A DNA stretch of 13,906 bases from Armatimonadota bacterium. GTDB taxonomy: Bacteria; Actinomycetota; Acidimicrobiia; Spongiisociales; UBA5794. The position numbers and the translations under genes are program-made. The notes beneath the pieces were generated by a model. The model did no database searches, was not told the origin of the DNA, and worked only from the letters and a program-made list of their open reading frames with translations. The DNA is taken from NCBI GenBank assembly GCA_008501565.1, contig QQUL01000268.1, forward strand, positions 1 to 13,906. The letters are read 5' to 3'. Below, in pieces: positions 6,670 to 13,021 of this stretch (position 1 is its first letter; the number at the start of each line of letters is the position of its first letter).

Positions 6670-8088
6670 TCAGAACGAGAAGGCGACGACCGTTGGCCCG
6701 ATGGCCGTGAGCAGCTCGGAGGCAGTCACAGTCCCGAGATCGGCCGTGATCGATCCGATCACCCCATGGACGTGCACTGCCGAAGCCACCGCGGTCACAG
6801 GGTCCAGCGTCGTCGACACGAACGCACCGATGATCCCCGCCAGCACGTCTCCACTCCCGATCGTCGCGAGCTCAGGCCCACCCGAATTGATCACGATGAC
6901 CCGATCTGCGACAACCAGCGTCGGGTTGCCCTTCACGACGATGATGCCACCGGTGACCTCGGCAAGACGTCTGGCAGATTCGACACCGGGTTCCTCACCC
7001 GTCAGTCGTGCGAACTCGCCGGCGTGGGGAGTCAGAATCGTCGTAGCCGACCGGTCGGCGAGAACTGCAGGCGACGAGAGGGCATTGAGAGCACCGGCGT
7101 CAAGGACGAGCACCCCGTCGAATTCGTCGACGATGCCCTCGACGAATGGGCGCGACGCCGGTTCGAGTCCGGGCCCCATGATGACGGTATCGAACCGTGC
7201 AAGGCGCTTGACGAGCGCGGTTGCATCCGCCTTCGTTTCGATCCCCTCGACGACCATCGTTGGAATGTCAGGAACCGCCGCCGTATAGACGTCAACGGTC
7301 GACGGCTGGGCAACGAGACTCGACACACCGGCACCGGCGGAGAGTGCAGCCTGGGCGGCCAAGAGCGCTGCACCGGTGAGTCCTGGCATTCCACCGATGG
7401 TCGCGACGGCGCCTGAGGACCATTTGTGGGCAGTTCGGCGCCGGCTTGGGATAAAAACATCGGCATCTTCCATCAGCAACATGTCCGTGGTTCCGCCGGT
7501 CAGGCCGATGTCTGCCACACGAACTTCACCACACAGGTCCGGGCCGTCGCCCAGAACGTGGCCCGGCTTCAGCGCGTGAAATGCGACCGTGATGTCGGCG
7601 TCGAACGCGGTACCGGATACGAGCCCTGTGTCGCCGTTGAGACCGGACGGAATATCGACAGCAACCACGGCGGTCCCGAAACCGACCCACTCGGCGACCT
7701 CCGGGGCAAGCTGACCTTGGAATCCCGTGCCGACCACGGCGTCGATCAGCACGTCAGTGGGCCGTGGGTCATCGAGCGGTGCCATCTGTACTCCCTCACG
7801 CTCGGCCCGACGCATCGCCCTGTGGGCTGGGGTACCGGGACTCGGATCGCCGATCGAGTGGGCACGAACAGCCGCCCCTCGCTGGGAGAGGTACGCGGCC
7901 GCAACATACCCGTCACCTCCGTTGTTTCCCTTGCCACACAGCACATCGATCGTCGTGCCATAGCCGGCACCGAGGTCGACGGCTGCAAGCGCAACCGCAA
8001 ACCCTGCCGCATCCATCAGCAGGTCAACATCGATGTTTGTTTCGGCGTCGACTCGTCGCATCTCGGCGACCGACAGGATCGGTCTCAT
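6670..8088 (-). CDS. nnr: Bifunctional NAD(P)HX epimerase / ADP-dependent NAD(P)HX dehydratase
   Basis: Repairs hydrated NADH and NADPH. The N-terminal YjeF_N domain (about 1-215) interconverts the R and S forms of NAD(P)HX; the C-terminal ribokinase-like domain (about 220-472) dehydrates the S form using ADP. The epimerase shows GKGNNGGDG at 52-60, D116 in LIDAVVGTG and DIPSGLNGDTG (145-155). The dehydratase shows GPGLE (305-309), LTPHAGEF (352-359) and NSGGPELATIGSGDVLAG (401-418) with the catalytic D414. The usual HKGxxG entry motif reads HKWSSG here (221-226), a small deviation. The ATG overlaps the acpS stop by 4 nt and has AAGGA 9 nt upstream. The acpS-nnr pairing recurs widely in bacteria. 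Confidence 0.95.
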   Translation of the reverse strand: MRPILSVAEMRRVDAETNIDVDLLMDAAGFAVALAAVDLGAGYGTTIDVLCGKGNNGGDGYVAAAYLSQRGAAVRAHSIGDPSPGTPAHRAMRRAEREGVQMAPLDDPRPTDVLIDAVVGTGFQGQLAPEVAEWVGFGTAVVAVDIPSGLNGDTGLVSGTAFDADITVAFHALKPGHVLGDGPDLCGEVRVADIGLTGGTTDMLLMEDADVFIPSRRRTAHKWSSGAVATIGGMPGLTGAALLAAQAALSAGAGVSSLVAQPSTVDVYTAAVPDIPTMVVEGIETKADATALVKRLARFDTVIMGPGLEPASRPFVEGIVDEFDGVLVLDAGALNALSSPAVLADRSATTILTPHAGEFARLTGEEPGVESARRLAEVTGGIIVVKGNPTLVVADRVIVINSGGPELATIGSGDVLAGIIGAFVSTTLDPVTAVASAVHVHGVIGSITADLGTVTASELLTAIGPTVVAFSF

Positions 8089-8477
8089 GTCTGTCCGTCC
8101 TTGTGATCGCCAACGGATACCACGAACACGAGTGCAGTGTTACCGGTGTGGGTGATTGTGATCTTGAAGCCGGTGATCCCGAGCATCTCCGCTCGCTTGG
8201 CGGCCTTTCGATAGAGGTTGACTCTTGGCGGGCCACCTCCGGTGATCTCCACATCGGTCCACGGAATGCGCCGCCACCCCGTGAACATGGATTTCATCAC
8301 CGCTTCCTTGCCCGCAAACCGCGCAGCGAGTCGCTCGGAGGGATCACTGAACCGCTGTCCGTACGCCCATTCGTCGTCTGTGAAACAGCGCCGTCTGAAC
8401 CGATCAGCGTCACGGGCAAGCAGGTGTCGCACCCGCGACACCTCAGCAAGATCAACTCCAAGCCCGATTATTTCCAT
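8085..8477 (-). CDS. acpS: Holo-[acyl-carrier-protein] synthase
   Basis: AcpS transfers the 4'-phosphopantetheine arm from coenzyme A to a serine of apo-ACP, switching on fatty-acid synthesis. The 130-residue length is typical of the trimeric AcpS type. GVDLAEVSRV (7-16) carries the Mg-binding D9, and FAGKEAVMKS (54-63) carries E58 and the conserved lysines. ITGGGPPRVNL (78-88) and ITHTGNTALVFVV (108-120) complete the family pattern; HTGNTA replaces the more common HTDDYA. The ATG at 8477 gives the family N-terminus MEIIGLGVDL. A GTG at 8501 would add 8 residues without a better ribosome site. No strong ribosome-binding site precedes the ATG. It follows glmS by 60 nt. Confidence 0.94.
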   Translation of the reverse strand: MEIIGLGVDLAEVSRVRHLLARDADRFRRRCFTDDEWAYGQRFSDPSERLAARFAGKEAVMKSMFTGWRRIPWTDVEITGGGPPRVNLYRKAAKRAEMLGITGFKITITHTGNTALVFVVSVGDHKDGQT

Positions 8478-8537
8478 GCCGGTGAGAGTAGCCAACGCCA
8501 CCAGGGAGGCACGCGCTTCACACCTGTGCCGTCTTGA

Positions 8538-10361
8538 CTATTCGACCGTCACACTCTTGGCGAGGTTGCGTGGCTGATCGATGTCGTGACCACGCAGTCT
8601 TGCGACGTGATAGGCAAGGAGCTGCAATGGCACAACGGCCGCGACCGGTGCAAGGAGATCCTCCATATCGGGAATTCGCAGCACCATGTCGGCGTGATCT
8701 GCGATTTCCGTATCGCTGTCATAGGCCACCGCAATGATCCGACCACCCCGGGCTTTGACCTCTTGAACCGCTGAGATCACTTTGTCATATACGGCACGCT
8801 GTGTAAGCAGCACCACCACAGGAACGCCGTCGGTGATGAGTGCAAGCGTTCCGTGCTTGAGTTCCCCTGCGGGCATCGCTTCGGAGTGCAGATACGACAG
8901 TTCCTTGAGCTTGAGCGAACCTTCCATGGCTATCGCGTAGTCGAGCCCTCTTCCGATGAAGTACACGTCACTCGCATCAACGATGGACTCCGCCGCGGCT
9001 ATCACCGGCGCTTCACGTTCGAGGACTTCTTCGATCGCGGCTGGCAGGAGATGGAGGCCATGGGCAACCCGTCCTGCAAGCTCGGCGTCGACCGTTCCTC
9101 TGGCCGCCCCAAGGCGCAAGGCAAGCAGGTATTGGGCAATCAGCATCGCCATGTACGCCTTCGTCGACGCGACCGATATCTCCGGGCCCGCCCGCGTATA
9201 GAGAATGTCGTCTGCGTATCTCGACAGGGTGGATCCAACGACGTTGGTTATCGACAGCATTCGGGAACCCGAGTCCACGGCCAACCGCGCGGCGGCGAGG
9301 GTGTCAGCGGTCTCACCTGACTGCGAGATGGCGATCGTCAAGTCATTTGCGCCGATGATGGGATCGGCGTATCGAAGCTCGTGGGCGTACTCGACGTTGG
9401 CAGGGAGCCGGAGGACTCGTCGGAAGATCTCCTGGCCGATCAGACCGGCGTGAAACGCCGTGCCACAGGCGGTGATCCACACCCTGTCGATTGCAGCGGC
9501 GTACGCATCGTCGAATCCGACATCCTCAAGCCACACCTTCCCGTTCTGATCGAGACGGCTCGCAAGTGTCTCGGTGATCACAGCCGGTTGCTCGTGAATT
9601 TCTTTGAGCATGAACGTGTCGAAGCCACCCTTTTCTGCCTGTTCGGCATCCCAATCGATGTGGACCACCTCACGCTCGACCGCTTCACCTGAGATCGACT
9701 CGATCACGGCACCTTCCTCGGTGACAACGACCAACTCGTCGTCCTCAATGATCAGGAAATCCCTGGTGTGGTGAAGAACGGCAGGGATGTCGGATGCGAG
9801 GAACGTCTCCCCGTCTCCAAGCCCGACAACCAACGGGCTGATCTTTCGAACCGCAACGATCTTGCGTGGCTCACGCCGTGACATCACGACCATGGCGTAT
9901 GCGCCTTCGGACAGAGCGACAGTCCTGCGGACAGCTTCCACGAGATCCCCGTCGTATTCCCGTGCAATCAGATGGGCAAGGATTTCGGAATCCGTTTCAC
10001 TGACGAACTCGGATCCACCCGACGTCAATTCGGCCTTCAACGATTGAAAGTTCTCGATGATCCCGTTGTGGACGACCACAAACTCCCCTGAGGGATCGGT
10101 GTGCGGGTGGGCATTGGCGTCCGTGGGTGCACCATGTGTGGCCCACCGGGTATGACCGATTCCGATCGACCCCGATGGTGGGTCGGAAGCAATGAGGGCC
10201 TCGAGGTTGGCGATCTTGCCCTGTGCCTTGCGCACACTGATCGCACCGTTCGTCACGGCGATTCCGGCCGAGTCGTAGCCGCGATACTCGAGCCTTCGGA
10301 GTCCGTCGACAAGAATCGGACCAGCCTCTTGCGGCCCGACATATCCCATGATTCCACACAT
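8538..10361 (-). CDS. glmS: Glutamine-fructose-6-phosphate aminotransferase (isomerising)
   Basis: Makes glucosamine-6-phosphate from fructose-6-phosphate and glutamine, the committed step toward UDP-GlcNAc. The 607-residue length is close to the E. coli protein (609). The sequence begins MCGIMGYVG: after loss of Met, Cys is the N-terminal nucleophile of the glutaminase domain (1-240). HTRWATHG (70-77) and HNGIIENF (98-105) are further glutaminase signatures. Two SIS sugar-isomerase domains follow, with ISQSGETADT at 345-354 and SYLHSEAMPAGELKHG at 489-504. The end NLAKSVTVE matches the conserved C-terminal tail that closes the active site. Start choice is fixed by the required Met-Cys and by AAGGAG 10 nt upstream. 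It is separated from glmM by 297 nt, so it probably has its own promoter or leader. Confidence 0.98.
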   Translation of the reverse strand: MCGIMGYVGPQEAGPILVDGLRRLEYRGYDSAGIAVTNGAISVRKAQGKIANLEALIASDPPSGSIGIGHTRWATHGAPTDANAHPHTDPSGEFVVVHNGIIENFQSLKAELTSGGSEFVSETDSEILAHLIAREYDGDLVEAVRRTVALSEGAYAMVVMSRREPRKIVAVRKISPLVVGLGDGETFLASDIPAVLHHTRDFLIIEDDELVVVTEEGAVIESISGEAVEREVVHIDWDAEQAEKGGFDTFMLKEIHEQPAVITETLASRLDQNGKVWLEDVGFDDAYAAAIDRVWITACGTAFHAGLIGQEIFRRVLRLPANVEYAHELRYADPIIGANDLTIAISQSGETADTLAAARLAVDSGSRMLSITNVVGSTLSRYADDILYTRAGPEISVASTKAYMAMLIAQYLLALRLGAARGTVDAELAGRVAHGLHLLPAAIEEVLEREAPVIAAAESIVDASDVYFIGRGLDYAIAMEGSLKLKELSYLHSEAMPAGELKHGTLALITDGVPVVVLLTQRAVYDKVISAVQEVKARGGRIIAVAYDSDTEIADHADMVLRIPDMEDLLAPVAAVVPLQLLAYHVARLRGHDIDQPRNLAKSVTVE

Positions 10362-10371
10362 CGCGCGCGAT

Positions 10372-10377
10372 CTCCTT
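10372..10377 (-). promoter_or_regulatory. Strong ribosome binding site of glmS
   Basis: The minus strand reads AAGGAG here, within AAAAGGAGAT, 10 nt before the glmS ATG. It is the best Shine-Dalgarno match in the window and fits independent translation of glmS after a long gap. Confidence 0.75.
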
Positions 10378-10400
10378 TTGTCGGTGAAACGGAGATACGG

Positions 10401-10438
10401 CGATGGATGCGAGCCGAGAGGTTCGCACCTTCACATCG
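10401..10438. repeat. Nested inverted repeat in the glmS leader
   Basis: Inner arms TGCGAGCC (10408-10415) and GGTTCGCA (10420-10427) enclose GAGA; outer arms CGATG (10401-10405) and CATCG (10434-10438) enclose the whole. As plus-strand RNA the inner stem is 8 bp with one G-U pair and a GNRA-type loop. As glmS-sense RNA it has one A-C mismatch, and the alternative small hairpin AGGT-GCGA-ACCT becomes possible. The structure lies 40 to 77 nt upstream of the glmS start. Confidence 0.45.
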
Positions 10439-10546
10439 GACTGGATTCTGTCCCGGAGATCACTCCCCGGATTTCGTCCAGACCGTTACGACCGTGAATG
10501 GCCGAGAGGGCATCCGCCGAACGATTCGATACTCCCTCTTCCTCGT

Positions 10547-10568
10547 CGCCTTGGCTCGGCCAAGGGCG
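10547..10568. repeat. GC-rich hairpin downstream of glmM
   Basis: CCTTGGC (10549-10555), loop TCG, GCCAAGG (10559-10565) is a perfect 7-bp stem that extends by CG/CG (10547-10548 with 10567-10568) around one bulged base at 10566. It lies about 95 nt past the glmM stop. No run of U follows in either direction, so it may be a U-less terminator, an RNA-processing site, or chance. Confidence 0.45.
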
Positions 10569-10659
10569 GGCGCTGAACAGTTGTGTATCTCCGCGTCGTA
10601 TTCGATTGTGATCCAAGCATAGGGGCGGTGACGTCTTGCGACAGGAATCCTCGGGAGCC

Positions 10660-11982
10660 TCAGGAGAGACGGTCCCTGACGACGTCGATGATCGATTCCG
10701 CGATCGTCGTTGCTTCTCCGGCAGTTGGTGCTTCAACCATCACCCGGATCAGTGGCTCCGTGCCCGAAGCGCGGACCAGCACCCGACCTCGTGGCCCCAG
10801 AGCCCGCTCGGCGGTCTTCACCGAAGCTGCAATGTCGGGATCCGACTCCCAGCCGTCCTTGGAGCCGACGCGGACGTTGAGCAGGATCTGTGGCAGTTCT
10901 GTCATGACCTTGCGCAATTCAGAGAGTGGTTGACCCGTCGCTGCCATGACTTCCATCAGCCTCAGGGCTGTACGGAGCCCGTCCCCGGTGCAACGATCTT
11001 CCAGGAGGATGTGGCCCGACTGCTCTCCACCGACAACCGCCTGGGTCTTGCGCATTGCTTCGACCACGTACCGATCCCCCACGGGTGTCACGACGACCTT
11101 GACGCCGAGTCGCTCCATGGCGTGGTGGAAACCAAGATTTGACATGACCGTTGCGACAACCGTGTCGTGCTTGAGCTTTCCCCGCCCCTGCTGCCACTTT
11201 GCGAATATGGCCATGATGACGTCCCCGTCGCAGACCTCACCGTTCTCATCGACGGCGATCAGCCGGTCGGCGTCCCCGTCAAATGCGAAGGCGACCCGAC
11301 CGTTTGCAACGGCCGCGACCGCTTCAGGATGTGTGGCACCGACCCCTGCGTTGATGTTCATCCCGTCGGGGGTATCAGCGATGATGTCGACGGATGCACC
11401 CACCTTGTCGAACAGCACGGGGGCTGCCGAGAAAGCGGCACCGTTTGCGCAATCGACGACGAACTCAAGACCCCGCATCGAGTATTCGACCGTCTGGGAG
11501 ATCTTGTCGACGTAGCGTTCCACAGAACCGGCCATGTGGGTTTGGATTCCGACGGTTGCACCGACCGGCCGTGAGTAGAGCTCTGAACTGAAGTATCTGG
11601 CTTCGATGGCTGCTTCGAGATCGTCGGACAGCTTCGAACCGTCCTTGCCAAAGAACTTGATGCCGTTGTCCTCGGCGGGATTGTGCGACGCAGACACCAT
11701 CACCCCGAGTGAGGCACCCGTGTCACGCGCGAGTCGGCTGACGCCACCGACAGGGATGATTCCCAGATCAACGGTATCGATGCCAACCGAGTTGAAACCC
11801 GCAGCAACGGCCGAGCTGAGCATCGGGCCCGATCGGCGAGTGTCGCGACCGATCACGACATGCCCCGCGATGGTGGAACCTGCGGCGCGGGCAAGGTTGA
11901 GGGCCAGGTCGACCGTGAGATCCGAGTTTGCGACTCCGCGCACACCGTCCGTTCCGAACAGGCGTTGGTTGGTGTCTTCCAT
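10660..11982 (-). CDS. glmM: Phosphoglucosamine mutase
   Basis: Converts glucosamine-6-phosphate to glucosamine-1-phosphate, the step after GlmS toward UDP-GlcNAc. The 440-residue length is typical. The four alpha-phosphohexomutase signatures are present in order: the phosphoserine loop SASHNP (97-102, catalytic S99), the metal loop DGDADR (235-240), the sugar loop GGEQSGH (318-324) and the phosphate loop RASGTEPLIRV (404-414). The N-terminus RLFGTDGVRG (7-16) is diagnostic of GlmM. The region normally reading PTPAVAYL reads PVGGVSRL here (77-84), an unusual substitution beside the active-site cleft. The frame is open to 12096, inside rpsI, but that part is unrelated to the family. It starts 37 nt after rpsI. 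A TTG two codons earlier (11988) is closer to the GGAGG site and could be the real start. Confidence 0.95.
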   Translation of the reverse strand: MEDTNQRLFGTDGVRGVANSDLTVDLALNLARAAGSTIAGHVVIGRDTRRSGPMLSSAVAAGFNSVGIDTVDLGIIPVGGVSRLARDTGASLGVMVSASHNPAEDNGIKFFGKDGSKLSDDLEAAIEARYFSSELYSRPVGATVGIQTHMAGSVERYVDKISQTVEYSMRGLEFVVDCANGAAFSAAPVLFDKVGASVDIIADTPDGMNINAGVGATHPEAVAAVANGRVAFAFDGDADRLIAVDENGEVCDGDVIMAIFAKWQQGRGKLKHDTVVATVMSNLGFHHAMERLGVKVVVTPVGDRYVVEAMRKTQAVVGGEQSGHILLEDRCTGDGLRTALRLMEVMAATGQPLSELRKVMTELPQILLNVRVGSKDGWESDPDIAASVKTAERALGPRGRVLVRASGTEPLIRVMVEAPTAGEATTIAESIIDVVRDRLS

Positions 11983-11993
11983 ACTCAATGATC

Positions 11994-11998
11994 CCTCC
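11994..11998 (-). promoter_or_regulatory. Ribosome binding site of glmM
   Basis: The minus strand reads GGAGG here, followed by GATC, a long match to the anti-Shine-Dalgarno sequence. It is 11 nt from the ATG at 11982 and 5 nt from an in-frame TTG at 11988, so it leaves the exact start open while excluding the upstream extension to 12096. Confidence 0.7.
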
Positions 11999-12019
11999 GG
12001 GTGAGCACCCGAAGGCAAT

Positions 12020-12418
12020 CTACCGCTTGGTGAACTGAGGTGCCCGGCGTGCCTTGCGAAGTCCGTACTTCTTCGGCTCGACGCGGCGGTCGTCACGGGT
12101 GAGCATGCCTTCCTTCTTCAGGGCAGGGCGCAGCTCAGGGTCAATGATGATCAACCCACGCGCGATTCCCAGCCGAAGAGCATCGCTCTGGCCCGTTGTA
12201 CCTCCGCCGTGCAACGTTGCGTGGACGTCGTAGCGACCTTCAAGATCCGTGACCTTGAACGCTTCGTGCACTCGACGGCGAAGAGCGGGATCCTTGAAAT
12301 AGTCCTCGAGTGTTCGACCATTGAGCGTGTAGTTGCCCGATCCGTCATAGATGCGAACGCGGGCGACCGAACTCTTGCGACGACCGGTGGATTGTGTGAG
12401 AGGCTTGGGGTTCGCCAT
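12020..12418 (-). CDS. rpsI: 30S ribosomal protein uS9
   Basis: Small-subunit protein whose C-terminal tail reaches the P-site tRNA anticodon loop. The 132-residue length is typical. TGRRKSSVARVRI (11-23) is the conserved start of the fold, GGGTTGQSDALRLGIARGL (71-89) is the family signature, and the basic tail KKYGLRKARRAPQFTKR ends in the conserved lysine-arginine. The ATG overlaps the rplM stop by 1 nt (TGATG), with AAAGG about 10 nt upstream, so translation is probably coupled to L13. The rplM-rpsI pair is nearly universal in bacteria. Confidence 0.98.
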   Translation of the reverse strand: MANPKPLTQSTGRRKSSVARVRIYDGSGNYTLNGRTLEDYFKDPALRRRVHEAFKVTDLEGRYDVHATLHGGGTTGQSDALRLGIARGLIIIDPELRPALKKEGMLTRDDRRVEPKKYGLRKARRAPQFTKR

Positions 12419-12882
12419 CAGGCATCAACCTTTCGGTGTTTGAGAGGGAGCGGCTCGGGCATCTGCGCATCGTGTGGATGGTCAGGTCCGGCATACACCT
12501 TGAGCTTGCGGAGCATCTGACGACCCAGGCGATTGTGCGGCAGCATTCCCTGAATGGCAGCTTCGACAAGTCGCTCGGGATGGTTCTCTCGAACCTGGGA
12601 GAACGTCTCGGCGCGCAAGCCACCCGGATAGCCGGAGTGACGGTAGTAGATCTTCTCGATCTCCTTGTTTCCCGAGACATGCACCTTGTCGGCATTGACC
12701 ACGATCACGAAGTCACCGCCATCCACGTGGGGGGCGTACGTCGGCTTGTGCTTGCCACGGAGTATCTGCGCGACCTGCGATGAAAGGCGGCCGAGCGGTA
12801 CGTCGGCAGCGTCCACTACGTACCACGAACGCGAAATATCGCCGGGTTTGGGCGAGAACGTTCTTTGGAGCTTTGGCTTCAC
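12418..12882 (-). CDS. rplM: 50S ribosomal protein bL13/uL13
   Basis: Early-assembly large-subunit protein. The 154-residue protein has RTFSPKPGDISRSWYVVDA at 8-26, LGRLSSQVAQILRGKHKP (31-48), and the family signature AIQGMLPHNRLGRQMLRKLKVY (113-134, quoted in two parts: AIQGMLPHNRLG and RQMLRKLKVY). The start is a GTG, preceded by AAGGGA at about 9 nt spacing; no ATG fits the conserved N-terminus. It is the first gene of the minus-strand series and has a recognisable promoter in the spacer to its right. Overlap with rpsI is 1 nt. Confidence 0.98.
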   Translation of the reverse strand: MKPKLQRTFSPKPGDISRSWYVVDAADVPLGRLSSQVAQILRGKHKPTYAPHVDGGDFVIVVNADKVHVSGNKEIEKIYYRHSGYPGGLRAETFSQVRENHPERLVEAAIQGMLPHNRLGRQMLRKLKVYAGPDHPHDAQMPEPLPLKHRKVDA

Positions 12883-12917
12883 GGGTAACTATCCCTTGAG
12901 ACAGACGTCAGGAAAGA

Positions 12918-12933
12918 ACCCCCGCTTGGGGGC
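12918..12933 (-). other. GC-rich hairpin at the 5' end of the rplM leader
   Basis: In the sense of rplM the sequence is CCCCC-AAGC-GGGGG (12932 down to 12919), with one more G-U pair possible at the base, followed by TTCTTTCC. With the promoter called at 12942-12971, transcription would start near 12935, so the stem would begin almost at the 5' terminus. It could stabilise the message, act in L13 feedback, or act as a weak attenuator. Rfam has an L13 leader family in Firmicutes; I cannot say this belongs to it. Confidence 0.5.
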
Positions 12934-12941
12934 GAGTGCGG

Positions 12942-12971
12942 ATGATATCGACCGTCTGCCTCAATCGGCAA
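12942..12971 (-). promoter_or_regulatory. Promoter of the rplM-rpsI transcript
   Basis: On the minus strand a -35 box TTGCCG (12971-12966) is followed after 18 nt by a -10 box TATCAT (12947-12942). Both match the housekeeping sigma consensus well. The predicted start near 12935 gives a leader of about 53 nt before the GTG of rplM. Confidence 0.65.
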
Positions 12972-13008
12972 CCAGATTCGCAGAATCTCACCCATTTCCG
13001 GATCGGTC

Positions 13009-13014
13009 TACTGT
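13009..13014 (+). promoter_or_regulatory. -10 element of the threonine ammonia-lyase gene
   Basis: TACTGT fits the actinobacterial TANNNT -10 pattern and ends 7 nt before the ATG at 13022. Transcription would then start at or next to the ATG, giving a leaderless message. No ribosome-binding site is visible upstream of the ATG, which agrees. I found no clear -35 box. Confidence 0.5.
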
Positions 13015-13021
13015 TCTCCCA

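Larger units (their letters stand above)
10362..10659 (-). other. Non-coding gap between glmM and glmS, probable glmS leader
   Basis: This is the only long stretch without a gene. On the minus strand it begins after the glmM TGA and ends at the glmS ribosome site. It holds a 7-bp perfect inverted repeat (10549-10565), a GGAG-TGAT-CTCC hairpin, and a nested pair of inverted repeats at 10401-10438. I saw no convincing U-tract terminator and could not fix a -35/-10 pair with confidence. Frames that are open across it show no family similarity and no good ribosome site. Confidence 0.5.

Noticed and set aside
7426..8106. Plus-strand open frame opposite nnr
   Set aside because: It is antisense to the well-supported epimerase domain and has no protein family features.
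10547..10568. Intrinsic terminator of glmM
   Set aside because: The stem is good, but no U-tract follows on either strand, so only a hairpin is called.
10362..10659. glmS ribozyme upstream of glmS
   Set aside because: I could not recognise the conserved ribozyme core, and this ribozyme is known mainly from Firmicutes. A covariance-model search would settle it.
10431..10736. Minus-strand frame in the glmM-glmS gap as a small gene
   Set aside because: It overlaps the glmM 3' end, shows no ribosome site or recognisable family, and has shuffled basic/serine composition.
11983..12096. Upstream extension of glmM into rpsI
   Set aside because: The extra 38 residues are unrelated to GlmM, and a strong GGAGG site sits just before the conserved start.
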